In this document: positions 34,015-43,400 of the stretch, piece by piece
Layout of the letters: each line of letters begins with the position of its first letter
Position numbering within the stretch: position 1 is the stretch's first letter
NCBI GenBank assembly: GCA_035552195.1
Contig: DASZLU010000065.1
Span: 1 to 64,000 of the forward strand
Reading direction: 5' to 3'
DNA length: 64,000 nucleotides
DNA from: CAIKMD01 sp035552195
GTDB taxonomy: Bacteria > Pseudomonadota > Alphaproteobacteria > ATCC43930 > CGMCC-115725
The notes under the pieces: generated by a model
What the model saw: the letters and a program-made list of their open reading frames with translations, nothing else
What the model was told of the DNA's origin: nothing
The model's database searches: none
Program-made: the position numbers and the translations under genes

Positions 34015-34581
34015 ATGAAGATCAATGCTATCGACATCCGACCGGGCTTCGTCCTCGAAAACGGGGGCAGGCTGATGCTCGTGCTGAAGCGCGAAATCGT
34101 GCAACCCGGCAAAGGCGGCGCGTTCACCCAGATCGAAATGCGCGACATCAAGACCGGTACCAAGACGATCGAGCGCTATCGTACCCAGGAAACCGTCGAG
34201 CGCGCGCAGCTCGAGGAACGAGAGATGCAATATCTCTTTATGGACGGCAACACAGCGACGTTCATGGACAGCGAGACCTTCGAGCAGCTCGGGGTCGACC
34301 GCGAGCTGATCGGCGAGGCCGCCGACTTCCTGCAAGAGAACATGACCTGCACCGTCGAGACCTTTGAGGGCGCACCGCTCTCGGTCACCCTGCCGACGAG
34401 CGTGATCCTCGAAGTCGTCGAGGCCGATCCGGTTGTGAAGGGCCAGACTGCGTCTTCGTCCTATAAGCCCGGCAAGCTCGAGAACGGCCGCCGCGTGATG
34501 ATCCCGCCACATATCGGCACCGGCACGCGCATCGTCGTCAATACGGCCGACGGCACGTACATCGAACGCGCGAAAGACTGA
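34015..34581 (+). CDS. efp: Translation elongation factor P
   Basis: 188 residues, full length. KOW-like domain I carries the modification loop QPGKGGAF with Lys33 as the lysylated residue; the two OB domains follow, with QYLFMDGNTATFMDSETFEQL and the C-terminal signature VPPHIGTG as IPPHIGTGTRIVVNTADGTY. EF-P relieves ribosomes stalled at polyproline stretches; Pro-rich proteins such as the OmpA-type protein at 35467 would need it. The ATG at 34015 has AAAGGAAG upstream. It is divergent from epmA and followed by suhB after 10 bases. Confidence 0.96.
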   Translation: MKINAIDIRPGFVLENGGRLMLVLKREIVQPGKGGAFTQIEMRDIKTGTKTIERYRTQETVERAQLEEREMQYLFMDGNTATFMDSETFEQLGVDRELIGEAADFLQENMTCTVETFEGAPLSVTLPTSVILEVVEADPVVKGQTASSSYKPGKLENGRRVMIPPHIGTGTRIVVNTADGTYIERAKD

Positions 34582-34591
34582 TCCGCTTCCC

Positions 34592-35410
34592 ATGGTAGGG
34601 CCGCGGCGCTCGGCGCTGATCAATGTGATGGCGGGGGCCGCGCTGAAAGCGGCCAAAGGCCTTATCCGCGATTTCGGCGAGGTCGAGCAACTTCAGGTCT
34701 CGGTCAAAGGCCCGGGCGAATTCGTCACCGCCGCCGATCTCAAAGCCGAGAAGATTCTGCGCGCCGAGCTCACCAAAGCCCGGCCCGGCTACGGCTTCCT
34801 GCTCGAGGAGGGCGGCACGGTCAAAGGCAGCGATGCACATCATCGCTGGATCATCGATCCGCTGGACGGCACCACCAATTTCCTCCACGGCATCCCGCAA
34901 TGGGCGATCTCGATCGCGCTCGAGCGCGACGACGAGATCGTTGCCGGCATGGTTTATGAGCCGATCCGCGACGAGGCCTTCTGGGCCGAGAAAGGCGTCG
35001 GCGCCTTTGTGAACGACCGCCGCCTGCGCGTCTCGGCGCGGCGCCAGATGGGCGACGCGGTAATCGGCACCGGCCTCCCCTTCCGCGAGCGCGGCGATCA
35101 CCCGACCTATCTCAAGACCCTCGCCGCCGTCATGGCCGCGACCAGCGGCGTCCGCCGCCCGGGCTCGGCCGCGCTCGATCTCGCTTATGTCGCCGCGGGC
35201 CGGTATGACGGTTTCTGGGAATTCGGTCTGCAGCCGTGGGACATCGCCGCTGGGATCTTGCTGGTGCGCGAGGCCGGAGGCCACGTCACCGACATCAATG
35301 GCGGCAATGACGTGCTGAAAACCGGCAATGTGCTCGCCGCCAACGATTATCTGCACGTTCCTCTGGCCAAGCTGATCAAGGAATCGCTGCCGTCGCCAGC
35401 GTTAACGTGA
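34592..35410 (+). CDS. suhB: Inositol-1-monophosphatase family protein (SuhB)
   Basis: 272 residues. Metal-binding motif 1 is LEEGG (Glu-Glu, about 70-74), motif 2 is WIIDPLDGTTNFLHGIPQWAISIAL (about 89-113) and the third metal Asp is in EFGLQPWDIAAGILLVREAGG. This is the Mg-dependent phosphatase that hydrolyses myo-inositol phosphate or related phosphates; SuhB also assists ribosomal RNA antitermination in some bacteria. It lies 10 bases after efp and probably shares its transcript. Confidence 0.93.
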   Translation: MVGPRRSALINVMAGAALKAAKGLIRDFGEVEQLQVSVKGPGEFVTAADLKAEKILRAELTKARPGYGFLLEEGGTVKGSDAHHRWIIDPLDGTTNFLHGIPQWAISIALERDDEIVAGMVYEPIRDEAFWAEKGVGAFVNDRRLRVSARRQMGDAVIGTGLPFRERGDHPTYLKTLAAVMAATSGVRRPGSAALDLAYVAAGRYDGFWEFGLQPWDIAAGILLVREAGGHVTDINGGNDVLKTGNVLAANDYLHVPLAKLIKESLPSPALT

Positions 35411-35466
35411 CGGTGGCGGCCACCCCCCGGTTGAGGTAGGCTGGCGTTCGTCAATCGAGGCGTTCG

Positions 35467-36756
35467 ATGGGATTCTGTTTGATGGCCTTCCGCCTTAAAC
35501 ATGGCCGCACAATGCTCCTGAACCAGCGCGGGAATTTTGTCGCGTTCGTAGGTTTGGGCGCGCTGCTCGTTTCCTCCGCCCAAGCACAGGTCATTATCGG
35601 CGGCCATGGCAGTCCGGCAGTCCGGGTCGATAACAGCGTGCTGGAACGGCTTGGCCCGCTACCAAGCGTGCCGCCGTTTTTCGTCGCCGAGCACAATTCC
35701 GCCGCCCTTCATCGACCCGTCGCGGCGAAGCAGCACAGCACGCGCAGTGCTGCGGCGAGCCATCATTATCCGGTAAAGCGCCACGTTGCGGCGCGACACC
35801 TCAAGCATCACAAGACGGCGATTGCCAAAGCGGCACCATCGCGGCTGATCCACGCGCCGGTAAGAACCGCCTCATCGCTCAATCAGATCATCCATCTGAT
35901 CCCGCCGAAGCCGCGTCTCGCCAGCGCCGCGCCGGCGGGCCCGACTCCGGTCGCACCCAGCCAGGCGCTGGTTACCCACCAGGAAACCGTCAGCACGCCA
36001 ACCAAAGCGACCGTCGCCGCGTTCACTGCTCCCGCGTCAACACCGGCGCCGAAGCGGCCGGCGAGCAGCGACGTCCCGACGCCGCCGATGGTTCTACCGC
36101 AACAAGCGCGCGAGGAAACGCCGCCCACGCCGGTGACACCACCGTCACAGCCTGTGACCGCTGCTGCCAGACAGGCGGCGCCGGCGCCCGCTGTGGCAAC
36201 ACCCGCGGCGACGCCGATCGTAACCGCGAGCGCCAAGCCCGCCGTGCCGAGTATGACCGTGACGCCGAACGCGGGATCGGTGCCCTACGTCCCGTTCTCG
36301 ACCGTGGCCGCAACGACGGCCCCCCTATCGGCAACGCCGGTAGCCGCTGCCGCACCGGCGCCGATGACGGTCACGCCGAACGTGCCGGCTGCCGTGCCCC
36401 CGGCACCGCCCTTGCAAATGGCGGCCGCGACCACGGTCGGCAATGCCACTTCGACGCTGAAATTTAAGACGGGTGCTGCCGATCTTGGCAACGGATCGCA
36501 ACCCGTGCTCGACACGATCGCCAATCGTCTCCTGGCCAATGACGCCCTCCGGGTCCAGATCGTCTCCCACGCCACGGGCGGCGCCGACGACGCCATGGAA
36601 GCGCGCCGTGTCTCGCTGGCACGCGCCGTCGCCGTGCGCGCTTATCTCATCGAGAAGGGTGTGCGGAGCCTGCGTATCGACGTTCGTGCCCTCGGCAATC
36701 GCGCCGATAGCGGCCCCGTGGCCGATCAGGTCGACCTACTGGTCGTGAGCCAATAA
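35467..36756 (+). CDS. Proline/alanine-rich envelope protein with C-terminal OmpA-like domain
   Basis: 429 residues. A long N-terminal signal (GNFVAFVGLGALLVSSAQAQ, cleavage after AQA) is followed by a His/Lys region (about 75-125), about 200 residues of low-complexity Pro/Ala/Thr/Val, and a C-terminal OmpA/MotB-type peptidoglycan-binding domain (about 335-429: LKFKTGAADLGNGSQPVLDTIANRLLAND, then RRVSLARAVAVRAYLIEKGV). The Pro-rich part probably spans the periplasm. It precedes the MotA-like and MotB-like genes by 70 bases, so the three may work together in linking envelope layers. An internal ATG at 35482 is an alternative start. Confidence 0.8.
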   Translation: MGFCLMAFRLKHGRTMLLNQRGNFVAFVGLGALLVSSAQAQVIIGGHGSPAVRVDNSVLERLGPLPSVPPFFVAEHNSAALHRPVAAKQHSTRSAAASHHYPVKRHVAARHLKHHKTAIAKAAPSRLIHAPVRTASSLNQIIHLIPPKPRLASAAPAGPTPVAPSQALVTHQETVSTPTKATVAAFTAPASTPAPKRPASSDVPTPPMVLPQQAREETPPTPVTPPSQPVTAAARQAAPAPAVATPAATPIVTASAKPAVPSMTVTPNAGSVPYVPFSTVAATTAPLSATPVAAAAPAPMTVTPNVPAAVPPAPPLQMAAATTVGNATSTLKFKTGAADLGNGSQPVLDTIANRLLANDALRVQIVSHATGGADDAMEARRVSLARAVAVRAYLIEKGVRSLRIDVRALGNRADSGPVADQVDLLVVSQ

Positions 36757-36826
36757 ACTGGCTGTGGGCCGATAAACGGCGTCACGCGTTATCGTGACGG
36801 TAGAATGAGACAGTGAGGCTAAAGCC

Positions 36827-37978
36827 GTGACTCGTCCGCGCCGATATCTTATTCGGATGGCTGTTTTCGTGCTCGCCGTGGCCGTGGGTGCCGCGTTGCT
36901 GTGGCGGCCGCTCTCGGAATACTTCATGGGCAATCCGGCTGTGAACGGGGTGATCCTCGGCATCCTGCTGGCCGGTATTTTCTACATCTTCCGCCAGGTG
37001 CTGCAGCTCAATCCGGAAGTCACCTGGATCGAGCGCTTCCGGCGCAGCCCCGATGCGCCCAGCCTCGCCGCCGGCACGCCGCGTCTTGTCGCGCCGATGG
37101 CGACGATGCTCGCCACGCGCCGCGGCGGCGGCAAGGTGACGCTGTCCGCCACGACGATGCGCACGCTGCTCGACGGCATCGGCACGCGCCTCGACGAAGG
37201 CCGCGAAACCGATCGCTATCTCATCGGCCTGCTCGTCTTTCTCGGCTTGCTCGGCACGTTCTACGGCCTGCTCGAGACGGTGCAGTCGGTCAAGGGCGTG
37301 ATCGGCGGCCTCGCCGTGCAGACCAACGATGTGGCGCAAGCCTTCAGCAACCTGCAATCGCGCTTGCAGACACCGCTCGGCGGCATGAGCACGGCGTTCA
37401 GCGCCTCGCTCTTCGGCCTCGCCGGCTCGCTGATCCTCGGCTTCCTCGATTTGCAAGCTGGGCTCGCGTTTAACCGCTTTTACAACGATCTCGAGGAATG
37501 GCTCTCGGGCTGGACGCGGCTCTCGGGCGCGATACTGCCAGGCACCGATGGTGAGACCTCGGCGCCGGCCTTCCTCGAAGCGCTGCTCGAGCAAAGCGCC
37601 GACAATATCGACAAGCTGCAACGCACGATCGGCCGCAGCGAGGAAAGCCGCATCGCGGCAAACAACAATCTCGTCGCGCTCGCCGAACGGCTGGCGCTGC
37701 TCAGCGACCAGATCCGCACCGAGCAGGTGCTGCTGGTGAAGCTCGCCGAGCAGCAGGTCGACTTGAAGCCGGTGCTGCTGCGCCTCGCCGAGAGTCGCGA
37801 GACTTCGCCGATCGACGAGGAAGCGCGCGCGCATCTGCGCAATATCGAGGTGCATATCGTGCGCATGAGCGAAGAGCTGGCGCAGGGCCGCGGCGATTCC
37901 GTGCAGGAAATCCGCAGCGAGATCCGTCTTCTCGCGCGCACCTTGGCCACCCGCAGCAGGGAAACCACGCCGGGTTGA
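36827..37978 (+). CDS. MotA/TolQ/ExbB-type proton channel subunit
   Basis: 383 residues. Membrane spans at about 9-26, 40-57, 133-152 and 190-212 match the four-helix MotA/TolQ/ExbB plan; YLIGLLVFLGLLGTFYGLLETVQSVKGVIGG (about 131-161) and TPLGGMSTAFSASLFGLAGSLILGFLDLQ (about 184-212) are the pore-lining helices. A long C-terminal cytoplasmic coiled coil follows (about 240-370). It starts with GTG at 36827. With the MotB-like protein encoded 32 bases downstream it forms an ion-driven motor unit of unknown load; no flagellar or Tol-Pal genes are near. Confidence 0.85.
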   Translation: MTRPRRYLIRMAVFVLAVAVGAALLWRPLSEYFMGNPAVNGVILGILLAGIFYIFRQVLQLNPEVTWIERFRRSPDAPSLAAGTPRLVAPMATMLATRRGGGKVTLSATTMRTLLDGIGTRLDEGRETDRYLIGLLVFLGLLGTFYGLLETVQSVKGVIGGLAVQTNDVAQAFSNLQSRLQTPLGGMSTAFSASLFGLAGSLILGFLDLQAGLAFNRFYNDLEEWLSGWTRLSGAILPGTDGETSAPAFLEALLEQSADNIDKLQRTIGRSEESRIAANNNLVALAERLALLSDQIRTEQVLLVKLAEQQVDLKPVLLRLAESRETSPIDEEARAHLRNIEVHIVRMSEELAQGRGDSVQEIRSEIRLLARTLATRSRETTPG

Positions 37979-38010
37979 TGCGGCGCGTAGCAACAGGAGT
38001 TTCGTAAGCC

Positions 38011-38976
38011 ATGGCGTATGTCTCGCGCCGTCCGCGCCGTCCTGGCATCGATATCTGGCCGGGTTTCGTCGACGCGCTGTCGCAGCTCGTGATGGTGATC
38101 GTCTTCGTGCTGCTGGTCTTCACCGCCGGACAATTCTATCTGACCGATGCGCTGTCGGGCCGCGACGTGCAATTGCAGCGCCTGGCGCAGCAAGTCGATC
38201 AGCTCGCCGATATGCTATCGATGGCGCAGGGCGGCAACGCCGATCTGCAAAAGAAGCTCGGCTCTCTCACCCAACAGCTCGCCGCCGCCAACCAGGCGCT
38301 CGCCGCGGCGCGCGATCAGAATGCACAATCGGAACAGAAGGCGACGACGGCGCAGACGACCGTCGATCAGCTCAACCAGAACATCGCCGCGCTGCGCGAT
38401 CAGCTGGCGCAAATCGCGGCGGCGCTCGACGTCGCCGAATCCAAGAACAAGGATCAGGAAGCGCAAATCACCGATCTCGGCCAGCGCCTCAACACGGCGC
38501 TCCTGAGCCAAGTCGCGCAACTCGCCAAATACCGCTCGGAATTCTTCGGCCGGTTGCGCGATGCGCTGGGCGATCGCCCGGATATCCGCATCGTCGGCGA
38601 CCGCTTCGTCTTCCAGTCGGAAGTGCTGTTCCCGCCCGCGAGCGCGCAGCTCAGCGACGCCGCCAAACAAAGATTGGCGATCGTCGCGTCCGCGCTCAAA
38701 GACATCGCGACCAAGATCCCGAACGACATTCCCTGGGTGCTCGCGGTCAACGGCTATACCGACAAGCGGCCGATCAACACACCGCAATTCCCCTCGAACT
38801 GGGAACTGTCTTCGGCGCGCGCCATCACCGTGATCAACTACCTGATCTCGCAAGGCGTGCCGTCTGATCGTCTTGCGGCCGCGGGCTTCGCCGAGCACGA
38901 CCCGATCGATACCGGCGACAGCGAGGACGCCTATGCCAAGAACCGGCGCATCGAGTTGAAGCTTACCGAGCGCTAG
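38011..38976 (+). CDS. MotB-like protein with membrane anchor, coiled coil and OmpA domain
   Basis: 321 residues. A basic N-terminus is followed by one membrane span with the ion-pathway-like acidic residue in WPGFVDALSQLVMVIVFVLLVFTAGQF (about 16-42, Asp21), a coiled coil (about 50-165, Gln/Ala rich) and an OmpA/MotB peptidoglycan-binding domain (about 205-321) with VLFPPASAQLSDAAKQRL and NWELSSARAITVINYLISQGV, ending AKNRRIELKL. This is the partner of the MotA-like channel. AGGAG lies about 13 bases before the ATG. The length of the coiled coil exceeds that of flagellar MotB. Confidence 0.88.
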   Translation: MAYVSRRPRRPGIDIWPGFVDALSQLVMVIVFVLLVFTAGQFYLTDALSGRDVQLQRLAQQVDQLADMLSMAQGGNADLQKKLGSLTQQLAAANQALAAARDQNAQSEQKATTAQTTVDQLNQNIAALRDQLAQIAAALDVAESKNKDQEAQITDLGQRLNTALLSQVAQLAKYRSEFFGRLRDALGDRPDIRIVGDRFVFQSEVLFPPASAQLSDAAKQRLAIVASALKDIATKIPNDIPWVLAVNGYTDKRPINTPQFPSNWELSSARAITVINYLISQGVPSDRLAAAGFAEHDPIDTGDSEDAYAKNRRIELKLTER

Positions 38977-38991
38977 GGGCGGGCCGAAGAG

Positions 38992-39017
38992 AAAGCCGCC
39001 GGCCCTCCCGCGGCTTT
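38992..39017. terminator. Bidirectional terminator between MotB-like and H1-like genes
   Basis: AAAGCCGC (38992-38999) and GCGGCTTT (39010-39017) form a perfect 8-bp stem with a 10-base loop between two convergent genes. On the plus strand the TTT at the stem end is followed by CGTCATT; the opposite strand has a comparable short T tract. Confidence 0.55.
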
Positions 39018-39040
39018 CGTCATTACGAACCAGAAAAAGC

Positions 39041-39361
39041 TTAGCGGCGACCGGCCTTCTTCTTGGCCTTCTTCGCTTTTTTTGCCTTCTTTGCCTTCTT
39101 GGCGGCTTTGGCTTTCTTGGCTGCTTTCTTGGCCTTCTTTGCGACCTTCTTCGCCGCCTTCTTTTTAGCCGGGGCTTTTTTGGCCGATGCCTTTTTGGCC
39201 GCCTTGGCTTTGGCCTTCGCTGTACGCCGCGGCCGTGCCGGCGTGGGCGCCGCTGCCGGCTTCTCGGCAGGTTCTTCCGGCTCGTAGGCCGGCGGTGCGA
39301 GCGGCGCCGGCGGGATGGGCGGATAGGAAGGCCCGTTACTGTCGTCTGTTCCGTCGATCAT
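39041..39361 (-). CDS. Histone H1-like basic protein with Lys/Ala repeats
   Basis: 106 residues. An acidic/proline-rich head (residues 1-45) leads to a tail made almost wholly of AKKA/KKAK repeats (about 52-103) ending KKKAGRR, like the C-terminal tails of eukaryotic H1 and of bacterial AlgP/HctB proteins. It is probably a nucleoid-binding protein that neutralises DNA charge. Start at 39361 (MIDGTDD) has GGGGG upstream; the frame continues 7 codons further without a good ribosome site. The repeats may vary in number between strains through slippage. Confidence 0.8.
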   Translation of the reverse strand: MIDGTDDSNGPSYPPIPPAPLAPPAYEPEEPAEKPAAAPTPARPRRTAKAKAKAAKKASAKKAPAKKKAAKKVAKKAKKAAKKAKAAKKAKKAKKAKKAKKKAGRR

Positions 39362-39482
39362 GTTCAACCCCCTGAACCTCAATGGGACTTTGAAACATTA
39401 TGAGAGGTGTGGGCGAAAGTCGAACGGATTTGCATGTCACATGACAGTAAAACGATCGATTGTTGCGCTCTCTGCCCATGCA

Positions 39483-39511
39483 TTGCGCCGTGCGCGCGAC
39501 TTCGCTATAAC
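39483..39511 (+). promoter_or_regulatory. Sigma-70-type promoter of rpmE
   Basis: TTGCGC (39483-39488) and TATAAC (39506-39511) are separated by 17 bases, the optimum. Transcription would start near 39518, leaving a short leader before the rpmE ATG at 39535. Confidence 0.5.
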
Positions 39512-39534
39512 GGCGGCCTCGCTAGGAGCGCGCG

Positions 39535-39762
39535 ATGAAAGAAGGCATTCACCCCGATTACCACGAGATCACCGTCGTCATGACGGATGGGTCGACTTAC
39601 AAGACGCGCTCGACCTACGGGAAGCCCGGCGAGACCCTGCATCTCGACATCGATTCGAAGTCGCATCCGGCTTGGACCGGTGGCCAGCAGCGCCTGCTCG
39701 ATACCGGCGGCCAGCTCGCCCGCTTCAATAAGCGCTTCCAGGGCATCGGCCTCAAAAAATAG
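39535..39762 (+). CDS. rpmE: 50S ribosomal protein L31
   Basis: 75 residues: MKEGIHPDYHEITVVMTDGS, then SHPAWTGGQQRLLDTGGQLARFNKRF. The SHPAWTG and RFNKRF parts identify L31. No cysteine is present, so it is the zinc-independent form, as usual in alphaproteobacteria; it does not act as a zinc store. GGAG lies about 8 bases before the ATG. Confidence 0.97.
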   Translation: MKEGIHPDYHEITVVMTDGSTYKTRSTYGKPGETLHLDIDSKSHPAWTGGQQRLLDTGGQLARFNKRFQGIGLKK

Positions 39763-39905
39763 CCGACTCGGCCATTTTGTCGGGGCCCTTAGGGGCCTTG
39801 AATCAGCGCTCTTCAAACCCATTTTGATGGTTGTTCCGGCGCCGCTTGAGCGGGTCTGGACTTCGTCAACGGACGTGCCCGGCCATGGTGGCGGGTTCGT
39901 CATAG

Positions 39906-39925
39906 TTCCCATTGCTCAATGGAGG
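39906..39925 (+). promoter_or_regulatory. ROSE-like RNA thermometer hairpin in the small heat-shock gene leader
   Basis: The leader just before the hsp20 ATG folds with the Shine-Dalgarno inside a short hairpin: TTCC (39906-39909) pairs with GGAG (39921-39924), and ATT with AAT closes a GCTC loop, leaving one bulged C. The sequence TTGCT (39912-39916) next to the GGAGG is the hallmark of ROSE elements, which block translation of small heat-shock genes at low temperature in rhizobia and relatives. Upstream hairpins were not worked out. Confidence 0.45.
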
Positions 39926-39933
39926 ATGTGGTT

Positions 39934-40392
39934 ATGAACGGCTTCGACTTTTCCCCTCTCTTTCGCTCGACCATCGGCTTCGACCGGCTGACCCGACTTA
40001 TGGATACGGCCAACCAGCTCGACACCGGCGCGAGCGTCTATCCCCCCTACAACATCGAAGCGACCGGCGATAATGCCTATCGTCTGACGATGGCTGTTGC
40101 CGGTTTCGGCGCGGCGGATCTCGAGATCACCGCCAAGGAAGGCGCGCTGATCGTGACCGCCAAGGCCATCAAGGAAGAGGAAGGCAAGCAGTACCTCTAT
40201 CGCGGTATCGCGCGGCGCGCTTTCGAGCGCCGTTTCCAGCTCGCCGACCATATCCGGGTCGCGGGTGCCAGCCTCGATAACGGCTTGCTGCATGTCGATC
40301 TCGTGCGCGAAGTGCCCGAGGCCCTGAAGCCGCGCAAGATCGAGATCGCGACCGGCACGCAGCCGCAGGTGCTCGAGCAGAAAGCCGCCTAG
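39934..40392 (+). CDS. Small heat-shock protein, Hsp20/IbpA family
   Basis: 152 residues. The head MNGFDFSPLFRSTIGFDRL is that of alphaproteobacterial class A Hsp20/IbpA proteins, the alpha-crystallin domain spans about 35-125 (YPPYNIEATGDNAYRLTMAVAGFGAADLEI, ..RGIARRAFERRFQLADHI) and the tail carries the IEI motif of the I-X-I type that holds oligomers together. It binds unfolding proteins under heat stress. The ATG at 39934 has GGAGG 8 bases upstream; a frame extending to 39919 would start before that site. Expression is probably controlled by the leader hairpin. Confidence 0.93.
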   Translation: MNGFDFSPLFRSTIGFDRLTRLMDTANQLDTGASVYPPYNIEATGDNAYRLTMAVAGFGAADLEITAKEGALIVTAKAIKEEEGKQYLYRGIARRAFERRFQLADHIRVAGASLDNGLLHVDLVREVPEALKPRKIEIATGTQPQVLEQKAA

Positions 40393-40451
40393 GGTTTTCG
40401 CGCCGACTATTCACCGCAACGGGCAGCCTCGCGCTGCTCGTTGTTTTTTCG

Positions 40452-43400
40452 CTAGTTCAGCGTGCGGCCCAGGGCGTTGGCGAGCACGAGATAGAGTTTG
40501 CCGACATCTGCCGTGACGAACGTCGCGCCCATGACATCGGCGCGATCGACGCTGCGCGCCTGCGCCAGCAATTGCTCGAACTGATCCATGTAGCGCAGCG
40601 CCTGCTCGCGGAAATTCGAATCGCCTTCGAATTTCTCTTTGATGACGGCGCCGGTCTGGCGCTCCTGCAACTGCAGGATGTAGCGCGCAAAGACGCCGCG
40701 CTCGCCGCTGTGGAAGCGCTTCCAGATTGCATCCGGTACCGGCTGATCGAGCACGCGGGCGAGATCGACGGAGAGCGATTGCAGCGTCTCGATGATGAAG
40801 GTCGCCGATTTGAGGAAGGCGTCCTGCTGGTTGCTCTGCGCCTGATCGCGCATGCGCTGCGCGATCTCGGCCGCGTCCCCGGCCGCCTTTAGGAAAGTCT
40901 GCGTCTGGGTGCGGAAAAGCTCGCTCGCCTCGCGCGCGCGGCCGCCCGCCTGCTCGGCGGCGCCAACCAGCGACGCCGACTGGCCATGATAGATTTCGGC
41001 AACATCGCGCAGCCGGTCGACCGCGAGATCGGTCGCGGCGTTCAGCTCGGCCGCCTGCTCGCGCAGGACGCCGCGCGCGGCTTCGAGCCGCGTGTTCGCC
41101 TGCTCCAAGAGGCCGTTGAACTCGAGGATTTGGCGATGGACCAGCGCCGACGCCTCGTCGCGATGCTGCATCATCGCATCGCTGGCGGAAGAAAAGCCCG
41201 TAATCTGGGCATGCGCGCCTTCCGCCAGTTCTTGCAGCCGTTTCGATACCGCGCCCGTCGCATCGGCGATCGCGCCAAAATGCTCGTTGAGCACGGTGCG
41301 TGCATTTTGCATGCGGCCGACGGTCTGCTCGACCGCGCCGGACAGATCCTGCACCTGCTGGCGGAAGGCGGCACCGATATCGCGCAAGGTGGCGCCGGCT
41401 GTCTCACCGGCAGCTCCGATGCCGAGGCTCGTCGCATCGAATTGCTTGGCGAGCTCGACGAGTTGCGCGCTTGCCCGCTCCGCCGTCTCATCGATCAGCC
41501 GCGTCTTGCCTTCGATCATCGTGGAGTGCTCGTCGATGCGCTGCACCGTCGCGGCCGTCATCTCCTCGATACCGCGACTGCGATCGGCATACATCCGCGA
41601 AATTTCCTCGACGCGGCCGGTGGATTTAGCGGCCGCCTCGTGCAACGCGCCGACGCCGGCTTTGAGCGTGTTGTCGATCGCCAAGCCCATCGCAGCGATA
41701 TGCTCGGTTCCCTTGTCCAACTCGACCAAATGCCGCTGCAACACCGAGCCCAGTGTCTCGGAGTGCCCGGCGACACGCTGCGCCGCCTCGTAAAGCCGCT
41801 CGACGTGGCTATCGAGCGCGCCGTTGGCAAAGGAGGCCCGCTCGGCCGCATCCGCCGATACGCACGCAAGTAACTCGGTTTGTTGCTGCAGCAGGGTACG
41901 GGTCTCGCCGGTCTGAGCTTCGAGCGTGCCGCGCGCGGCACTGAAATGCGCCACCTCTTGCGCGAACGTATCGTGCAATTGCTCGACCTGTTGCGCGACC
42001 TGGCCGCCGGTATCGCGCAGCGCCGCGATCTCGCGGCCCAGCACCTGGGCCACGCCTTCGAGCCGCGTCTTCGCTTCGTCGGATATCTGCGCGAGCTGGA
42101 CAACGCGAAGCTGCACGTTCTCGCCGGCGCGGTTCATGTCGTTGGCAGCGGCGTTCGTCGCCGCTTGCAGATCGGCGATCCGCACACTCGCCCCGTCGCT
42201 AGCGGTGGTGATGATCGCGCCGGTTTGGGCGAGCGCATCCATCATCGCGCGAATGTGCTGCGCGCCGCGCTCCGAGGCCGCCGCGACTTCGCGCACGATG
42301 CCCGCGATGGTGTCACGCACTTGCCCGGTCCGCGCGTCGACGGTGACCGCCATCAACTCGCTTTGGCGCGCGATCTCGACCGCGGTTTCGCCGGCGCGCG
42401 CCTCGACGATGCCGAAAGCTTCGCGCATTCGCGTCGCGCCGACGTCGGCGGCCGCAACGGCGGTGCTTTCGAGCCCTTGCATCGCGCTTTGCAGCCGCGC
42501 GATCGTGCCGTCGAGCGCGCTGGCCGTCGCTGCAGCGCGCGTTTCGAAGCCGCTCAACGCATCGCCGATGCGGACACGCCCGCCTTCAATGGCGATCGCC
42601 GCGCGTTGCTCGATTCCTTCCATCGCCGCCTGGACGTTGCCGGCAAGCGCATTGAGCGCCGCCGTTGTCTCACCGGCACGGACCTCGAAATTCGCCATGA
42701 CCTCGCGCACCCGCGCAGCGCTGGCATCGGCCGCCGCCCCCGCGGCCGTCTCCAGCGTGCCGAGCGCGACGCGAGCACGCGACACGCTGGCTTCGACCGC
42801 ATCGCTCATGTCTTCGCCGCGCCGCGTCAACGCGGTTTGCGTTTGTGCGGCCACTTCTTCCAGCGAGTTCATCACCGCACGAATTTCGCCGACACCGCTT
42901 TCGGCTGCAGCCAGCGCCCGCTCGCCGATATTGCCGACGATCGTCGTCAACCGTGACGCACTGTTTTCCGCGACGGAAAGAATGTCCTCGCTGCGCTGCG
43001 CCAGCGTTTCCGACACCATCCTGCCGTTCTGCTCGAGCGCCGCCATAGCCTCGCGGACGCGATGAGCGCTGCCTTCGGCGTTGGCGGCCGCCTGATCGGT
43101 TGCGCTGCCGATGAGGCCGATCTGAACCCGCATTTGTTCGCCGACGCGCTCGACTTGGTCGCCGCTCTGACGCGCGGCCGACATCAGCGCACCGGCCTGA
43201 CTGGCAAAGCCGACACCGACATCGCGCACGATATCTTGATTGGCGGCACGCTGGATCGCGGCGCATTGATCGGCCAGCGTCTCGGTGAGCTTCTGCAGCG
43301 GCTCAATGGCGGCGGCAACGTCCCCGCGGACATATTCGGCGCGCGCTACGCTGGCGTTGACGCTGGCGACCGCTTCGGCGACGACGCTCGCCAAATTCTC

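Noticed and set aside
36827..38976. MotA/MotB-like pair as the core of a Zorya phage-defence system
   Set aside because: No ZorC, ZorD or ZorE-like gene follows; the neighbours are housekeeping genes (suhB, rpmE) and the base composition matches the chromosome.
39041..39300. CRISPR-like or tandem DNA repeat in the H1-like gene
   Set aside because: The repetition is the codon pattern of Lys/Ala repeats without spacers of constant length.
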